From contig OX940871.1 in the NCBI GenBank assembly GCA_954871525.1, forward strand, positions 15,220,532-15,284,531: a DNA stretch of 64,000 nt, in the 5' to 3' direction. This document shows, in pieces, positions 24,085 to 34,960 of this stretch (positions within the stretch are counted from its first letter, which is position 1; each line of letters starts with the position of its first letter). A program made the translations under genes and the position numbers. The notes under the pieces were generated by a model. The model was not told the DNA's origin. It ran no database searches and worked only from the letters and a program-made list of their open reading frames with translations. Origin of the DNA: Parietaria judaica. Taxonomy: Eukaryota > Streptophyta > Magnoliopsida > Rosales > Urticaceae.

Positions 24085-24970
24085 GGGATAATAGCGGCAA
24101 AAGTGGCCAAAGTTAGGCCAAGTGTGCAAATAAGTGGCCAAACCGATTTAATATCGGCATAAGTAGCCAAAGTTTACCAAACCGTGGACAGTACAAATTC
24201 CATCCATTTCATGTCAACACCGTTAGTCCCGGCTCTAACTAACAATGAGGCCAAAATTATTAACGAGATTATCACTTTTTTTACAAAGTTTTTAAAACAC
24301 TACCCATTTTGGTACATTTTAATACACAAAATGAGTAATATTTTTAAAAATATATTGTGGCTAAATGGGTATTTCCTTAAACAAAATATCGGGTCTCTAA
24401 CAATTAAATATATCTCAATAAAATAAAATTACAAAGTCTCGATTTTAGCCTCGACTCTAACTAACAATGTTAGGCCAACATTATTAACGAAATTTTTTAT
24501 TTTGTACAAACGTATTGAAACATACATATTTTAGTTCATTTTAATACACACAATGAGTAATTAAAAAAAAACTTGTGGCTAAATGGGTATTTTTGCTTAT
24601 GGCAATATTTTTATATTTATTAGAGAAGTTTTTTGTGCTATTGATGTTGATATATTGTTTTTATTGTTCATGTAACATTTTTGAAGTTCATATAGTGTTC
24701 TTGATATTCATATATTATTTTTAATGTTGATTTTAGTATTAGTCTTCTTGATGTTCATATCATGTTTTCATATATTGACCTAAAATCTCAAACCAATTGA
24801 AAAAATAACGATTTTAGCGCTGACGTGGCTAACGGCGTTGACATGAAATGGATGGAATTTGTACTGTCCACGGTTTGGTAAACTTTGGCTACTTATGCCG
24901 ATATTAAATCGGTTTGGCCACTTATTTGCACACTTGGCCTAACTTTGGCCACTTTTGCCGCTATTATCCC
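24085..24970. mobile_element. MULE-like foldback element with 9-bp target duplication
   Basis: 886 bp with nearly perfect inverted arms of about 150 bp (24085-24236 and 24822-24970), beginning GGGATAATAGCGGCAAAAG. The arms repeat GTGGCCAAA and AAGTTTACCAAACCGTGG motifs. Target duplication TTATTATTA at 24076-24084 and 24971-24979; low complexity, but the length is right. The middle has its own inexact duplication. Lies in the upstream region of the RING-H2 gene. Confidence 0.85.
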
Positions 24971-25269
24971 TTATTATTATGTTAAAAAATAAAATTAGTG
25001 GCTGTAATAATAAAATAAAAGGTTATATTTCTATTTATTTATTTTTATGCTTTGGGGTGAGAGATTAAAGAAGGTTCTGATTTGTTTTGACTTTTGAGAA
25101 GCAAATTCTTGTCTTCGGGCAACATGTTTCATTCGTCCACGAAAACAGACATTGTATGGAAAAATAAATTAATTTCGACATAAGTAATTCTCTTTTTTTG
25201 GATCACTCGCCAATGTTTTATTTTTCAACAAAAAGCGTGTGACATCGTCAAAGGGGATGGCTATAGCAT

Positions 25270-25325
<56 letters not shown>

Positions 25326-25657
25326 TTATTAAGAGATATTTTCCACACCTTCCGAGCCATCTTAAGTCTTAACACTTTAATTTACGATGTTGAGCCTTGT
25401 TTTAATTTTTAACCATCTCAAATCTCAATTCGTTCTCGACATCCATTTATTTTACAACAAAAAAAAAAAGAGGAAAAAAAGAGAGAGAAATTATAAATGT
25501 CGGTCACAGACTCACGTATCCATTACTTGTATCGTATTCGTACGAAGAGACATGAGGATAATTAAATATAATTTATATTAAATTGTAGCTATTTCTCTTA
25601 TTTTGTGATCAAAGTATAATTGCTACCTATATTACATAATAAAATTACAATTGTAAC
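24971..25657. other. AT-rich spacer with long (AT)n microsatellite
   Basis: No gene. Holds an uninterrupted AT dinucleotide run of roughly 25 repeats at about 25271-25321, in theory extrudable as a hairpin. Otherwise nothing recognised. Confidence 0.6.
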
Positions 25658-26254
25658 TAGGGGTGAGCATTTTAGACCCAACCCGATGGCCCAACCCAAT
25701 CCGTTAGAGACCCGACCCCAATCTAACCCGCCCAATCTAACCCGCTCAAAATTGGGTCGGATCGGGCCGGACCCGATCATTGTTCGGGTCGGGGTCGGGT
25801 CCAAAACCTTGGGTCGGGTCGGGGTTTCCGACCCGACCAATATAATTAATATATATTTCATATTAATTTTTATTCAAGTAGTGCAATCTTTAGTCTTTAA
25901 ATATTTCTCATTCTCAAATTTATTTACATTCAAAGACCGTTCAATCTCTCATTTTCATGTTTTACATTGTTTAGAGTATGTTCGTTTGATTAAATTAGTT
26001 TGGGGTATTTTTACTTGAATTTTGAGTTACATTAATGTATTTTTTTCATATTATTTTTTGTTATATAAGAGTAAATTTTAATTAATCGGGCCATGGCGAC
26101 CCAAACCAACCCAACCCGATTTTTATCGGGTCGGTTTGGTTCGGGCATTAAAAAATTTTGGGTCGGATCGGGCTTTTTTTTAGGAACCCGAAGTGATCGG
26201 GTCGGGTCCATAAAAAGTATCGGGGCGGCCCAACCCAACCCATGCTCACCCCTA
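25658..26254. mobile_element. hAT MITE, GGGTCGG-rich family, copy 1 (complete)
   Basis: 597 bp, termini TAGGGGTGAGCA on both ends as inverted repeats and a perfect 8-bp duplication ATTGTAAC (25650-25657 and 26255-26262). Each arm is packed with GACCCGACC / GGTCGGGTC-type repeats; the middle is AT-rich. Non-coding. Related copies lie in opposite orientation at 47304 and 59119. Confidence 0.9.
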
Positions 26255-26654
26255 ATTGTAACTGATGTTTTTTGCTAAATACGTCGGTTTGCAATTTACC
26301 TGTAAAATTTAACCAGTAATTTTAGCTGTTGTCATACTTTTTTTTTTCTTAAAAAAATAAAAAATAAATAAAAAATAAAAAACTCATCGATAAACCCGTT
26401 ATATTATATTATGCCGATATTGCTTTACGGTTAACGGGTTTAATACTGTCGCGTTGTTTTCGGGGGTGATGGGGGTTTTAAAAACCCTCGATCTCCTTAG
26501 CCATCATTGCTCGACAGTTTACTTTATTGGAGATCGTGGTGCGAGTGGGCAGGTGGTGCTACTGTGGTAAGTTTATATAGTCTCTTGATGTCCATATTCG
26601 TTCTTATTTTCCCTTTGTTTTTCCTTCCCTCTTTCCCTCTTCAAGAAACCAAAA
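26255..26654. other. Leader of a Gypsy-type open reading frame
   Basis: Non-coding sequence before the retrotransposon ORF. A pyrimidine-rich stretch (TTTCCCTTTG.. TTCCCTCTTTCC) directly precedes the ATG. No LTR or primer-binding site was identified. Confidence 0.35.
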
Positions 26655-27149
26655 ATGTCTGGTTCGAGCTCGAGGAATGATTCGGTTTCCGGAGACGATG
26701 CTCTCTCCGTGGTCACTCCAGCGTACCTCCGGGATCTCCGGAACTTGTACAACGTTCCCGACTTTATCGAGACGGAGGCCCCGGGGCCGGCGGATCGCGT
26801 TTTTGATGAGAAGCCTGGGTGGTCCGGCTTTTATGAGGCCTATTTTGAAGCCGGAATCGAGCTTCCGCTTCCCGAAGTGGTCGTTGAATTCCTTCTGCGC
26901 CTGGATCTGGCTCTAGGGCAGCTGGTTCCCAACGCTTATCGGAACCTCGTGGCATTAGGGGCCATGGCTCGAGAGAACAGGGTCGTTCTTACCGTGGATG
27001 ATCTTGTTCGTCTCTACTTTCCCAAGGGGGCCGGGAAGTCCACGGGGAGGTTCTTTTTGAATGGAAGGTCGGGGAAGATCCTTAATGGGACTCCCAACGT
27101 GCGTGGAGGCTGGACCGAGCATTTTTTTGTTTTTCCGCGATACCCGTAG
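26655..27149 (+). CDS. Gypsy-type retrotransposon ORF fragment (Transposase_28-like)
   Basis: 164-codon frame starting MSGSSSRNDS. It carries the pattern found at the start of the plant retroelement ORF filed in Pfam as putative gypsy-type transposon (PF04195): YLRDLRNLYNVP, a segment like GFYEAYFEAGIELPLPEVVV, then EFLLRLDLALGQLVPNAYR and GKSTGRFFL..GWTEHFFVF. The full family protein continues for several hundred residues; here a stop follows FPRYP and the downstream frame is broken. Most likely a decayed retrotransposon, not a host gene; the front part may still be translatable. Confidence 0.65.
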   Translation: MSGSSSRNDSVSGDDALSVVTPAYLRDLRNLYNVPDFIETEAPGPADRVFDEKPGWSGFYEAYFEAGIELPLPEVVVEFLLRLDLALGQLVPNAYRNLVALGAMARENRVVLTVDDLVRLYFPKGAGKSTGRFFLNGRSGKILNGTPNVRGGWTEHFFVFPRYP

Positions 27150-27648
27150 TGACGTGGCTACTCCTCCGAGAAGGAGTTCCGGCCCGGGTTGGCTTTGAAG
27201 AATTATTTTTATATTTCCCCGTATTTCTTGTTATTTGTTCTCCTGGCCTGACTTCGGAATTTTTCTTGCCCCTGAGCGACCAAGATTTCCGTTCCGGAGG
27301 CTGATTCGAGGTTCCGAGGCCTCTAGAAGGCGCTAATCCCGAAGGGTGGCGCGAGTTGGAGCAAGTTTCCGACTAGCCAGATCCGAAGTTCTGGTTACTG
27401 GAGGCATTGGACCGACGCAGGTCAAGTGATCTCAGCCCCCCCTCTGTCCACTGTCGGTATGCTCTCTTCTTTTGTCTCGCAGGTATTGTCACCCGGAGTT
27501 GTCGAGGTGTTCGTTTCACCCTGTTTTCTTTGTCTCGCAGCGCCTGAAGAGTCCATGAGATCTTCGAGCAGCCAGCCTTCGTCGCCGGACCGCCATAAGG
27601 ACCCTCCTCCCTACGTCCACCCGTTTTTTTTTTTTTTAATATTTTTAC
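27150..27648 (+). pseudogene. Degenerate continuation of the Gypsy-type ORF
   Basis: GC content stays high and short frames continue (for example PEESMRSSSSQPSSPDRH near 27545-27595), but with stops and frame changes. It ends abruptly at the AT-rich tandem array. Read as decayed retrotransposon sequence; assignment is by position and composition only. Confidence 0.4.
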
Positions 27649-28410
27649 TTTCTAGCTTCTACCCAAAACCTGTCCACCTCAATACGGAAAACATTATAAC
27701 CGGAACTTAAAAAGTGTCCCGCCCAAACCCCTAATTCTTTGAAATATATATATATATATATATATATTTCTATCGTAAACCCAAAAAATTGTCTACATAG
27801 ATCACAAAATTCTCTAACCAAAACTTGAAAGTTGGCCAATACAAAATTGTATTTTTTTCTTCTTCTAAATTTTAACCTTCTAGCTTAAACCCAAAAAGTG
27901 TCTACCTCTTTACGCAAAACTCTCTAACCGGAACTTAAAAACTGTCCAACCCGTTTTCTTTTTTTTTTTAAAATATTTTTACTTTCTAGCTTAAACCCAA
28001 AACGTGTCCACCTCAATACGGAAAACATTATAACCGAAACTTAAAAAGTGTCCCGCCCAAACCCCTAATTCTTTGAAATATATATATATATATATATATA
28101 TATATTTCTATCGTAAACCCAAAAATTGTCTACATAGATTACAAAATTCTCTAGCCAAAACTTGAAAGTTGTCCAACACAAAAATATATGTTTTTCTTCT
28201 TCTAAATTTTAACCTTCTAGCTTAAACCCAAAAAGTGTCTACCTCTATACGCAAAACTCTCTAACCGGAACTTAAAAACTGTCCAACCCGTTTTTTTTTT
28301 TATTTTAATATTGTTACTTTCTAGCTTAAACCCAAAACGTGTCCGCCTCAATACGGAAAACATTATAACCGGAACTTAAAAAGTGTCCCGCCCAAACCCC
28401 TAATTCTTTG

Positions 28411-28446
<36 letters not shown>

Positions 28447-29053
28447 CTATCGTAAACCCAAAAAATTGTCTACATAGATCACAAAATTCTCTAACCAAAA
28501 CTTGAAAGTTGGCCAATAAAAAATTGTATTTTTTTTCTTCTTCTAAATTGTAACCTTCTAGCTTAAACCCAAAAAGTGTCTACCTCTATACGCAAAACTC
28601 TCTAACCGGAACTTAAAAACTGTCCAACCCTTTTTTTTTTTATAAAAATTTTTACTTTCTAGCTTAAACCCAAAACGTGTCCACCTCAATACGGAAAACA
28701 TTATAACCGAAACTTAAAAAGTGTATATATATATATATATATATCTATCGTAAACCCAAAAAATTGTCTACATAGATCACAAAATTCTCTAGCCAAAACT
28801 TGAAAGTTGTCCAACATTTTTCTTAAAATTATATTTTTTTCTTCTTCTAAATTTTAACCTTCTAGCTTAAACCCACAAAGTGTCTACCTCTATATGCAAA
28901 ACTCTCTAACCGGAACTTAAAAACTGTCCAACCCGTTTTTTTTTTTTAAAATATTTTTACTTTCTAGCTTAAATCCAAAACGTGTCCACCTCAATACGGA
29001 ATACATTATAACCGGAACTTAAAAGTGTCCAGCCCAAACCCCTAATTCCTTCA

Positions 29054-29102
<49 letters not shown>

Positions 29103-29285
29103 CTATCGTAAACCCAAAAAATTGTCTACATAGATCACAAAATTCTCTAACCAAAAGTTGAAAGTTGTCCAACACAAAATTGTATTTTTTTCTTCTTCTA
29201 AATTTTAACCTTCTACCTTAAACCCAAAAAGTGTCTACCTCAATACGCAAAACTCTCGAACCGGAACTTAAAATCTCTTCAATCC
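27649..29285. repeat. Nested tandem array: five units of about 335 bp, each of three sub-units
   Basis: The anchor TTTCTAGCTT recurs at 27649, 27983, 28318, 28656 and 28961 (periods 334, 335, 338, 305). Each unit is itself three diverged sub-units of about 110 bp built on TAAACCCAAAA..GTGTC..TAACCGGAACTTAAAA. Sub-unit 1 is followed by an AT dinucleotide run whose length differs in every unit; sub-unit 3 ends in a T-run. Unit 4 lacks the CCCGCCCAAACCCCTAATTC segment, which explains its shorter period. No coding sequence. Confidence 0.92.
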
Positions 29286-29664
29286 AAAATTGTTTTTTTA
29301 CCTCTTTGTTACCAATTATAATTATTTTATAAATAACTTAACAGACAACTGTTTGATTTAAAAAAAAAATTGAAACTAAAGGTAATTAAAAAAACAAAAA
29401 CAAAAATAGTGGCCATGTTTTTTTTTCTCCTTCTTTTGTAGCTAGAGCTTTTGACGGCCAAGGCATATTATTCAAACATTTTTGCTTGTGATTTCAATGC
29501 CATCACTTCGTCTTTCTTAATGAAAATAATCTTTAAAAAAAAAAATAGTTCATTCTTGCCAAGTTCATGCTGTTCCTTAGTATTGTTATTACAAGGTCAC
29601 TAGAAACTAAAATCAATAGTAAGCACTAGTATTTTATTTCGCCTTGGAACTTTGTTAATTTGCA
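29286..29664. other. Spacer between tandem array and kinase pseudogene
   Basis: No gene recognised. AT-rich, with short A-runs. Confidence 0.4.
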
Positions 29665-30149
29665 GCAAATCTGTGATAGAAGTGAAGCTATCACGGATGT
29701 TGTTGATGGAAATGGCGAGTCGTAGGAAGAATTTGAACTCTAAGACGGAGAGCTCGAGCAAAGTGCATTTCCCTTCGTGGATATCGAACCAATTCAGCGA
29801 GGGGAGCGAGGTCGATTTGGGAGTCGAGACGGAGGAGGAGATGGAAATAGTGAAGAAGATGATGGCGGTGGCACTGTGGTCCATACAGTTCAAGCCTTTT
29901 GATCGGCCTTTAATGAGCAAAGTCGTGGAGATGCTCGAAAAAAGAATGGATGGCTTGCAACTGCCTCCGACAAAATTCTCGTTCTATCCACACGAAGAGA
30001 GGCCTTGCGAGGATGTCGGAGAAACCTCGTCGCCATGGCCGTCTTCTGTATTATCAGAAGACTCTTCTATCGACACCATTGCTCCGAGCCTAAATACCAA
30101 TTTAGACACAACACCGTTGTTATGTTACAGACGGGTAGTCGCCATTTGA
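29665..30149 (+). pseudogene. C-terminal remnant of an LRK10L-type kinase
   Basis: Corresponds to kinase subdomains after DVYSYG in the gene at 3.5-15.1 kb. The frame shows MLLMEMASRRKNL, VHFPSWI, MMAVALWSIQFKPFDRPLMS, KVVEMLEKRMDGLQLPP and a C-terminal tail. The catalytic lobe, membrane segment and ectodomain are absent. At the left edge the expected SDVYSYG is replaced by sequence containing a short perfect inverted repeat, GTGATAG..CTATCAC. The reading frame after the break is open, but without the rest it cannot be a kinase. It is diverged from the intact gene, so it derives from another family member, and it lies in the opposite orientation. Confidence 0.8.
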
Positions 30150-31794
30150 ACTAATTATGTTTTTACTATTGTTTTGTGTAATTGACGATATTGATATATT
30201 AGTTTTACTTGAAGTCTCAACTCTCAAGAAAGAGTGAAAGCGGTACCGTAAACCGGGAACATAATATTTTTTTTGTTCCGGTTTTAGAAAAACTGTTGTG
30301 GATTTTCTACGCAAGTATACGTATCGAAAACAAGTAATATAATGATAAGAAAAGTCGATCCCACATAGAATTGTTACTATTATAATCGCTAAGTACTAGT
30401 ATTTTGTAACCTTAATTTTATCTAAACAAATAATTTTTGTTATTCGATTAATTAAATAACTACTTGAAAATAAATACAAAAAATAAAAGCTTTGGACAAA
30501 TAGAGAAATATAGGATCACAATCTTTCCTCAACACTTCACTCGATTCTTCATATCATTCTTATGATTATTAAATTACTATAATTTGTTAACCAAGACCCT
30601 TAATGCATCAAAAAGAACTCTTTCGATATTCAATTCGAGTTATCTTTCTTAACTAACTCACTATATTCTTATGTGAATTAAATTATTCATTAAGCACGTG
30701 CTTTTAACGGGTTACACATGTTACATAGGTATATTCATATCCTACATAAACTCAAAACTTCCATCATAGATCATGTGTCATTCTATCTACGGCTAAACAC
30801 AAATTTCATTTTCCCAAAGTTCCTATGGTTTACCAAATCAATTTAATTGGTGATCAAGCAATCAAAAGCAATAAGCAAAGGATAGAATAAACAAACTTAA
30901 GCAGTTGTCATTAATTAAAGAAATGATAATCCAAAACGAGCTACATGTGAGTTTCGATTGCAATCCTATGGACAGTTTAGTTCATGATGAATCTAGAGCA
31001 TAAACAAATCACAAAGGTATTCATAATGGAGAAATCAAATTAAGAAAAGAAAGTGATACTAAAGGGAGAGAATCTCTGAGATGATCTTTGTGTCCACCGT
31101 TCTTCTTCGCAAAACCCGATCTCCAATGGTGTTCTTCAAGTTTCCTAGCTACTTGTGATGTTTTTCTCTCCCAAAATTCGTCACTTAATCCATCCTTATG
31201 ATTCTCTTATATAATCTCCACATTAGGTTAAGATTAGGCTAAAAATAACCTAATTTGCGAAATTGTGGTGTTGGGGCATTGGAAATTCGGTGATGGGGCA
31301 CCTCGTGAATTCTGAGCTTCTTGCTGTGGCACCTAAAATCTGTGCCGCAGAACCAAGTTGCTGCCCAGAATTGTTTATTTTGGATTTTCGGGCATGTAAA
31401 ACTTCGTCCAAATGACTCGATTCATCTTGATCTTCATTTAAATCACAATCCACTCATGTAACTCCTAAAACAAACAAAAATACTAAAAGAAACACATTAA
31501 ATGGCTCTTGGATAAACAAAACGCTAAGTGAAAATACCCAATTTATCGGTATAAAACCAACTCAACAAATACCTCAAATTTGTCGTTTGTTCATCCTCAA
31601 ACAATCAAAAAGAAATATAAACCTAAAGAAAACACCCAATACCTAAAAACTTAAAATAAAGCAAAAAGTTCGATCATGGGTATAAATTCTTTATGACCAA
31701 TACCTGCTTAAAAACTATATTTATCAAGGGAAACTCAAAATGTCACTTGCTCGCAATTTCGGCTCAACTATTGTCTTACCGGTCTCGGTCCCCC
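30150..31794. other. Non-coding, probably old retroelement into which Copia inserted
   Basis: No coding family seen. TCTACGCAAGTATACGTATC followed by AAGTAATATAATGATAAG and GTCGATCCCACA near 30307-30364 matches a motif I associate with non-coding parts of plant LTR retrotransposons. The sequence continues on the far side of the Copia element (36439 onward), but no terminal repeats could be paired. Confidence 0.4.
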
Positions 31795-31948
31795 AGAAAA
31801 CCAGAGGAATACAAGAAGAAGAAAGAGTTTTGGAGTAAATGCTCTACTCAACCAAAATTTGGGCAAAGTGTTTAATATATATCACTACAAGACAAAATAA
31901 CAAATACAATATAAATAAATAATGATAAACATATTTTATTGCTTAACA
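31795..31948 (-). repeat. Copia 3' LTR
   Basis: 154 bp, partner of 36277-36433. Directly preceded (on -) by the polypurine tract CTTGAGGGGGA at 31949-31959. Confidence 0.9.
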
Positions 31949-33575
31949 TCCCCCTCAAGCGAATAGGGGTGTGAACCACAGTGAGCTTGGAGCGCAAGGA
32001 GAGAAACCGAGGCGACGGGAGGGGTTTCGTCATGATGTCGGCGAGTTGTTCCACCGATGGTGTGTACTCAACAGTAATGGAGTTGTTCATGACTCGTTCG
32101 CGAACAAAGTCGTAATCGATTTCAATGTGTTTCGTCCGGGCATGCAGAATCGGGTTAGCGGCAAGGTGTATTGTGCTAATATTATCACAGATGAGTAGTG
32201 GAGGCACCTTAGGCTGAATTCTTAGATCTTGGAGCAAGCTTTGGAGCCATAGAATTTCAGCAGTAGCGTTCGCGAGACCTCTGTATTCAGATTCAGTACT
32301 AGAGCGAGAGACCACTTTTTGTTTTGTCGATGACCATGAGATAAGGTTAGGCCCGAGAAAGGAGCAGTAGCCACTTGTACTGCGACGATCATCAAGGCTA
32401 GATGCCCAGTCGGCGTCTGTGAACGCAGATAAAGAGAAGTATGATGAGGCATGTAAGGTTATTCCAAGTGACGATGAACCGCTGAAATACCGAAGGATTT
32501 GCTTGATGGTAGACCAATGAGTAGTGGTCGGAGCATGCATAAATTGGCAAACTTTTCCTACGGAAAAACTGAGATTGGGTCGGGTGATCCTGCAATATTG
32601 CAAGGAACCAACAACTTGGCTATATGGTGTTGGATCCTTTAATATCTCACCATCATATAAAGAGAGGTTAGTGTTCGAGGCCATTGGTGTGGTTGCGGGC
32701 TTACAGTCTTGCATTTCCATGCGAGTAAGTAGGCCATGGATGTATTTTTGTTGGCAAAGCTGAAGTGTGTCATGTGTCCTTGTAACTTGAAGACCGAGAA
32801 AAAAATGGAGGGGCCAAAGGTCTTTAAGTGCAAATTGGGAATCGAGTTTGGTGGTTATGTTGGCTATAGCACTCGAAGAGCTGCCCGTGACAATGATATC
32901 GTCAACGTAAACTAGAATGATGATGGTGATAGTGGGAGAATGAAGGATAAACATAGACGAGTCAGCATTGGAGTTGATAAATCCCCATTGGAGCAAGCAG
33001 CGGCTTAACTTAGTGTACCATGCTCGGGGGCTTTGTTTGAGCCCATAGAGTGACTTACGGCGACGACAAACATGGCGGGGATGATGTGGCTCAACAAATC
33101 CGGGAGGTTGGGACATGTAAACTTCTTCGGAGAGATCTCCATTGAGGAAGGCGTTATGAACGTCAAGTTGGCGAACCGGCCAATTTTTGGCAAGGGCGAG
33201 GCAAAGGACAACTCGAACAGTGGTTGGTTTAACCACAGGGCTAAATGTGTCAAAGTAGTCCAAGCCGAGTGTTTGGAGGAAGCCTTTCGCCACTAGTCGG
33301 GCTTTGTGCCTCTCAATGGAACCGTCGGCTCTGAGTTTCAGGCGGTAGACCCACTTGCAGTCAATAACTTCGTGAGATTTAGGCGAAGGTACGAGAGTCC
33401 ATGTATTATTCCGCAATAAGGCCTTCATTTCTAGTTCCATAGCCTCACGAAAATCTGGATGAAGTGAAGCTTGTTTGAATGTCTTTGGTTCGGCGAGTGC
33501 GGATAAATCCCTTTTACCCGTTGTGGCGAGGAGGAGCCGCGGGCGGTGTATTCCTGTCTTTGACCTAGTTGACAT
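31872..33575 (-). pseudogene. Copia pol: reverse transcriptase and RNase H
   Basis: Longest surviving piece of the polyprotein, 567 codons. RVT_2 reverse transcriptase: WKLRNNTWTLVP-like start (seen as LLRNNTWTLVPSPKSHEV), DCKWVYRLK, ARLVAKGF, QLDVHNAFLNGDL, SLYGLKQSPRAWY and the catalytic YVDDIIVTG. Then the RNase H region with DADWASSLDDRRSTSGYC and STESEYRGLANATAE, and a LADIMTKPL end. The frame reads into the LTR. It is intact internally but disconnected from upstream pol by frameshifts, so no full polyprotein is made. Confidence 0.9.
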
Positions 33576-33756
33576 AGAATGAACATTAGTAGCACTAGGT
33601 AGTCGGTGAATAATAGGTCCAGATGTGACAAAGGTAGAAGAAATTAAACATCGTTTGATTGGTCATTAGACAACACATTAGATGAGGAATGCTCAGGAGA
33701 TTGAGAATGAATTTGTGTATCAGTGGAGGCAGGTATAGGTGGTGGGGATTGGGGTG

Positions 33757-34741
33757 TTATGGGCTGAGTTTGTGGTAGAGAAGGTGAGTCAAAAAAAAAG
33801 GAGGCAGTGGTAAAATGAGATTTGTGGGTGATGCATCTTTAGGTAAAGGCTTTCCGGTTGTGATTTTAGTGAAAGGGAAACAAGTTTCGTTAAATATGAC
33901 ATGTCGTGAGACATATACACGGCCCGATTGTTGATGAAGGCACAAATACCCTTTGTGGTGAGAACTAAAACCGAGAAGAATGCATTTGGTGGAGCAAAAT
34001 TGGAGTTTGTGGCTATTGTATGGATGAAGGAATGGAAAGCAAGCACACCCGAACACTTTGATGGTGTCGTAAGGAGTCTTGTGGTATAAAGATTCGAACG
34101 GGAAATGTTGTCGAGTACAGGAGTAGGCAAGCGATTTATGAGGTATGTGGCGGATTGAAAGGCATAGGGCCAATAAGAAAGTGGCATAGAATAATGAGCC
34201 ATGAGAGAGAGGCCAACTTCGACTACATGTCGATTTTTACGTTCAACCCGACCATATTTTTGAATTCGATAAAGGTTGAGAATGTCTCACTCTTAGATTT
34301 CAAGAGATAGATCCAAGTAAATCGAGAGTGAACATCAATGAACAAGCAAAAATACTTAACACCCGTAATTGATGCAACAAGGGACGGGCCCCAAAGGTCC
34401 GAATATATTAGTTCAAAAGGCTCTGTGGCCCTAAACTGTGAATTTACAAAAGGTAAACAGTGGCTCTTGGCCATTTGACAAGAGTCGCAAAATTTAAAGT
34501 TTTTTGGAGACACGCGTAAATTGCACGAACGCATAACTTTCTGGACAACTGGAAGTGAAGGGTGTCCTAGGCGGTTGAGCCAAAGTGTGGGTTCTATGAG
34601 TTGGGTGTGATAAACTTGGGGACGTAACATGGCTGGAGACGGGTGAGGCCGAGAGTGTGAGGCGATGGCGGGTTGAAGTTTGTAAAGCCCATCTTCAAGA
34701 TCGCCCCGCAGAAGAAGTGCTTTCGTACGAAGGTCCTTCAC
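33757..34741 (-). pseudogene. Copia integrase, frame-broken
   Basis: 34741-34223 holds the pre-integrase zinc motif (LGHPSL.., FCDSCQMAKSH) and the integrase core with SDLWGPS and FIDVHSRFTWIYLLK, carrying two catalytic Asp. 34202-33757 holds the rest (YLINRLPTPVL.. and FGCACFP) split between two overlapping frames, showing at least two frameshifts. It inserts element DNA in active relatives; this copy cannot. Confidence 0.85.
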
Positions 34742-34744
34742 AAG

Positions 34745-34960
34745 AAAATACGTAGCATAAAATTTAACAAAAACACCATTATGAGTTGTTTAGAATTTGT
34801 GGAGTGTGAAGAACATTATAAAAAATATAAAAATTGTAAGAAATGTCCATTTTATGTAAAAGGTTTAAGAAAAATGTCCATGTGTAAGAGTAAAAAATAC
34901 ACACGGTGGGCATTTTTCTTAAACCTTGACACAAAATGGGTATTTTTTAGAATAACCCTA
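34745..34960. mobile_element. Small foldback insertion in the Copia protease/integrase junction
   Basis: About 215 bp that do not belong to the Copia element. Inverted segments AAAGGTTTAAGAAAAATGTCC and GGGCATTTTTCTTAAACCTT flank a short loop, with outer inverted pieces GAAATGTCCATTTTATG and ACAAAATGGGTATTTT. It replaces part of the usual sequence between protease and pre-integrase. Target duplication not identified. Confidence 0.5.

Noticed and set aside
27649..29285. Possible CRISPR-like array
   Set aside because: Units are about 335 bp with internal sub-repeats and AT runs, and no short repeat/unique spacer pattern; the window is plant nuclear DNA.
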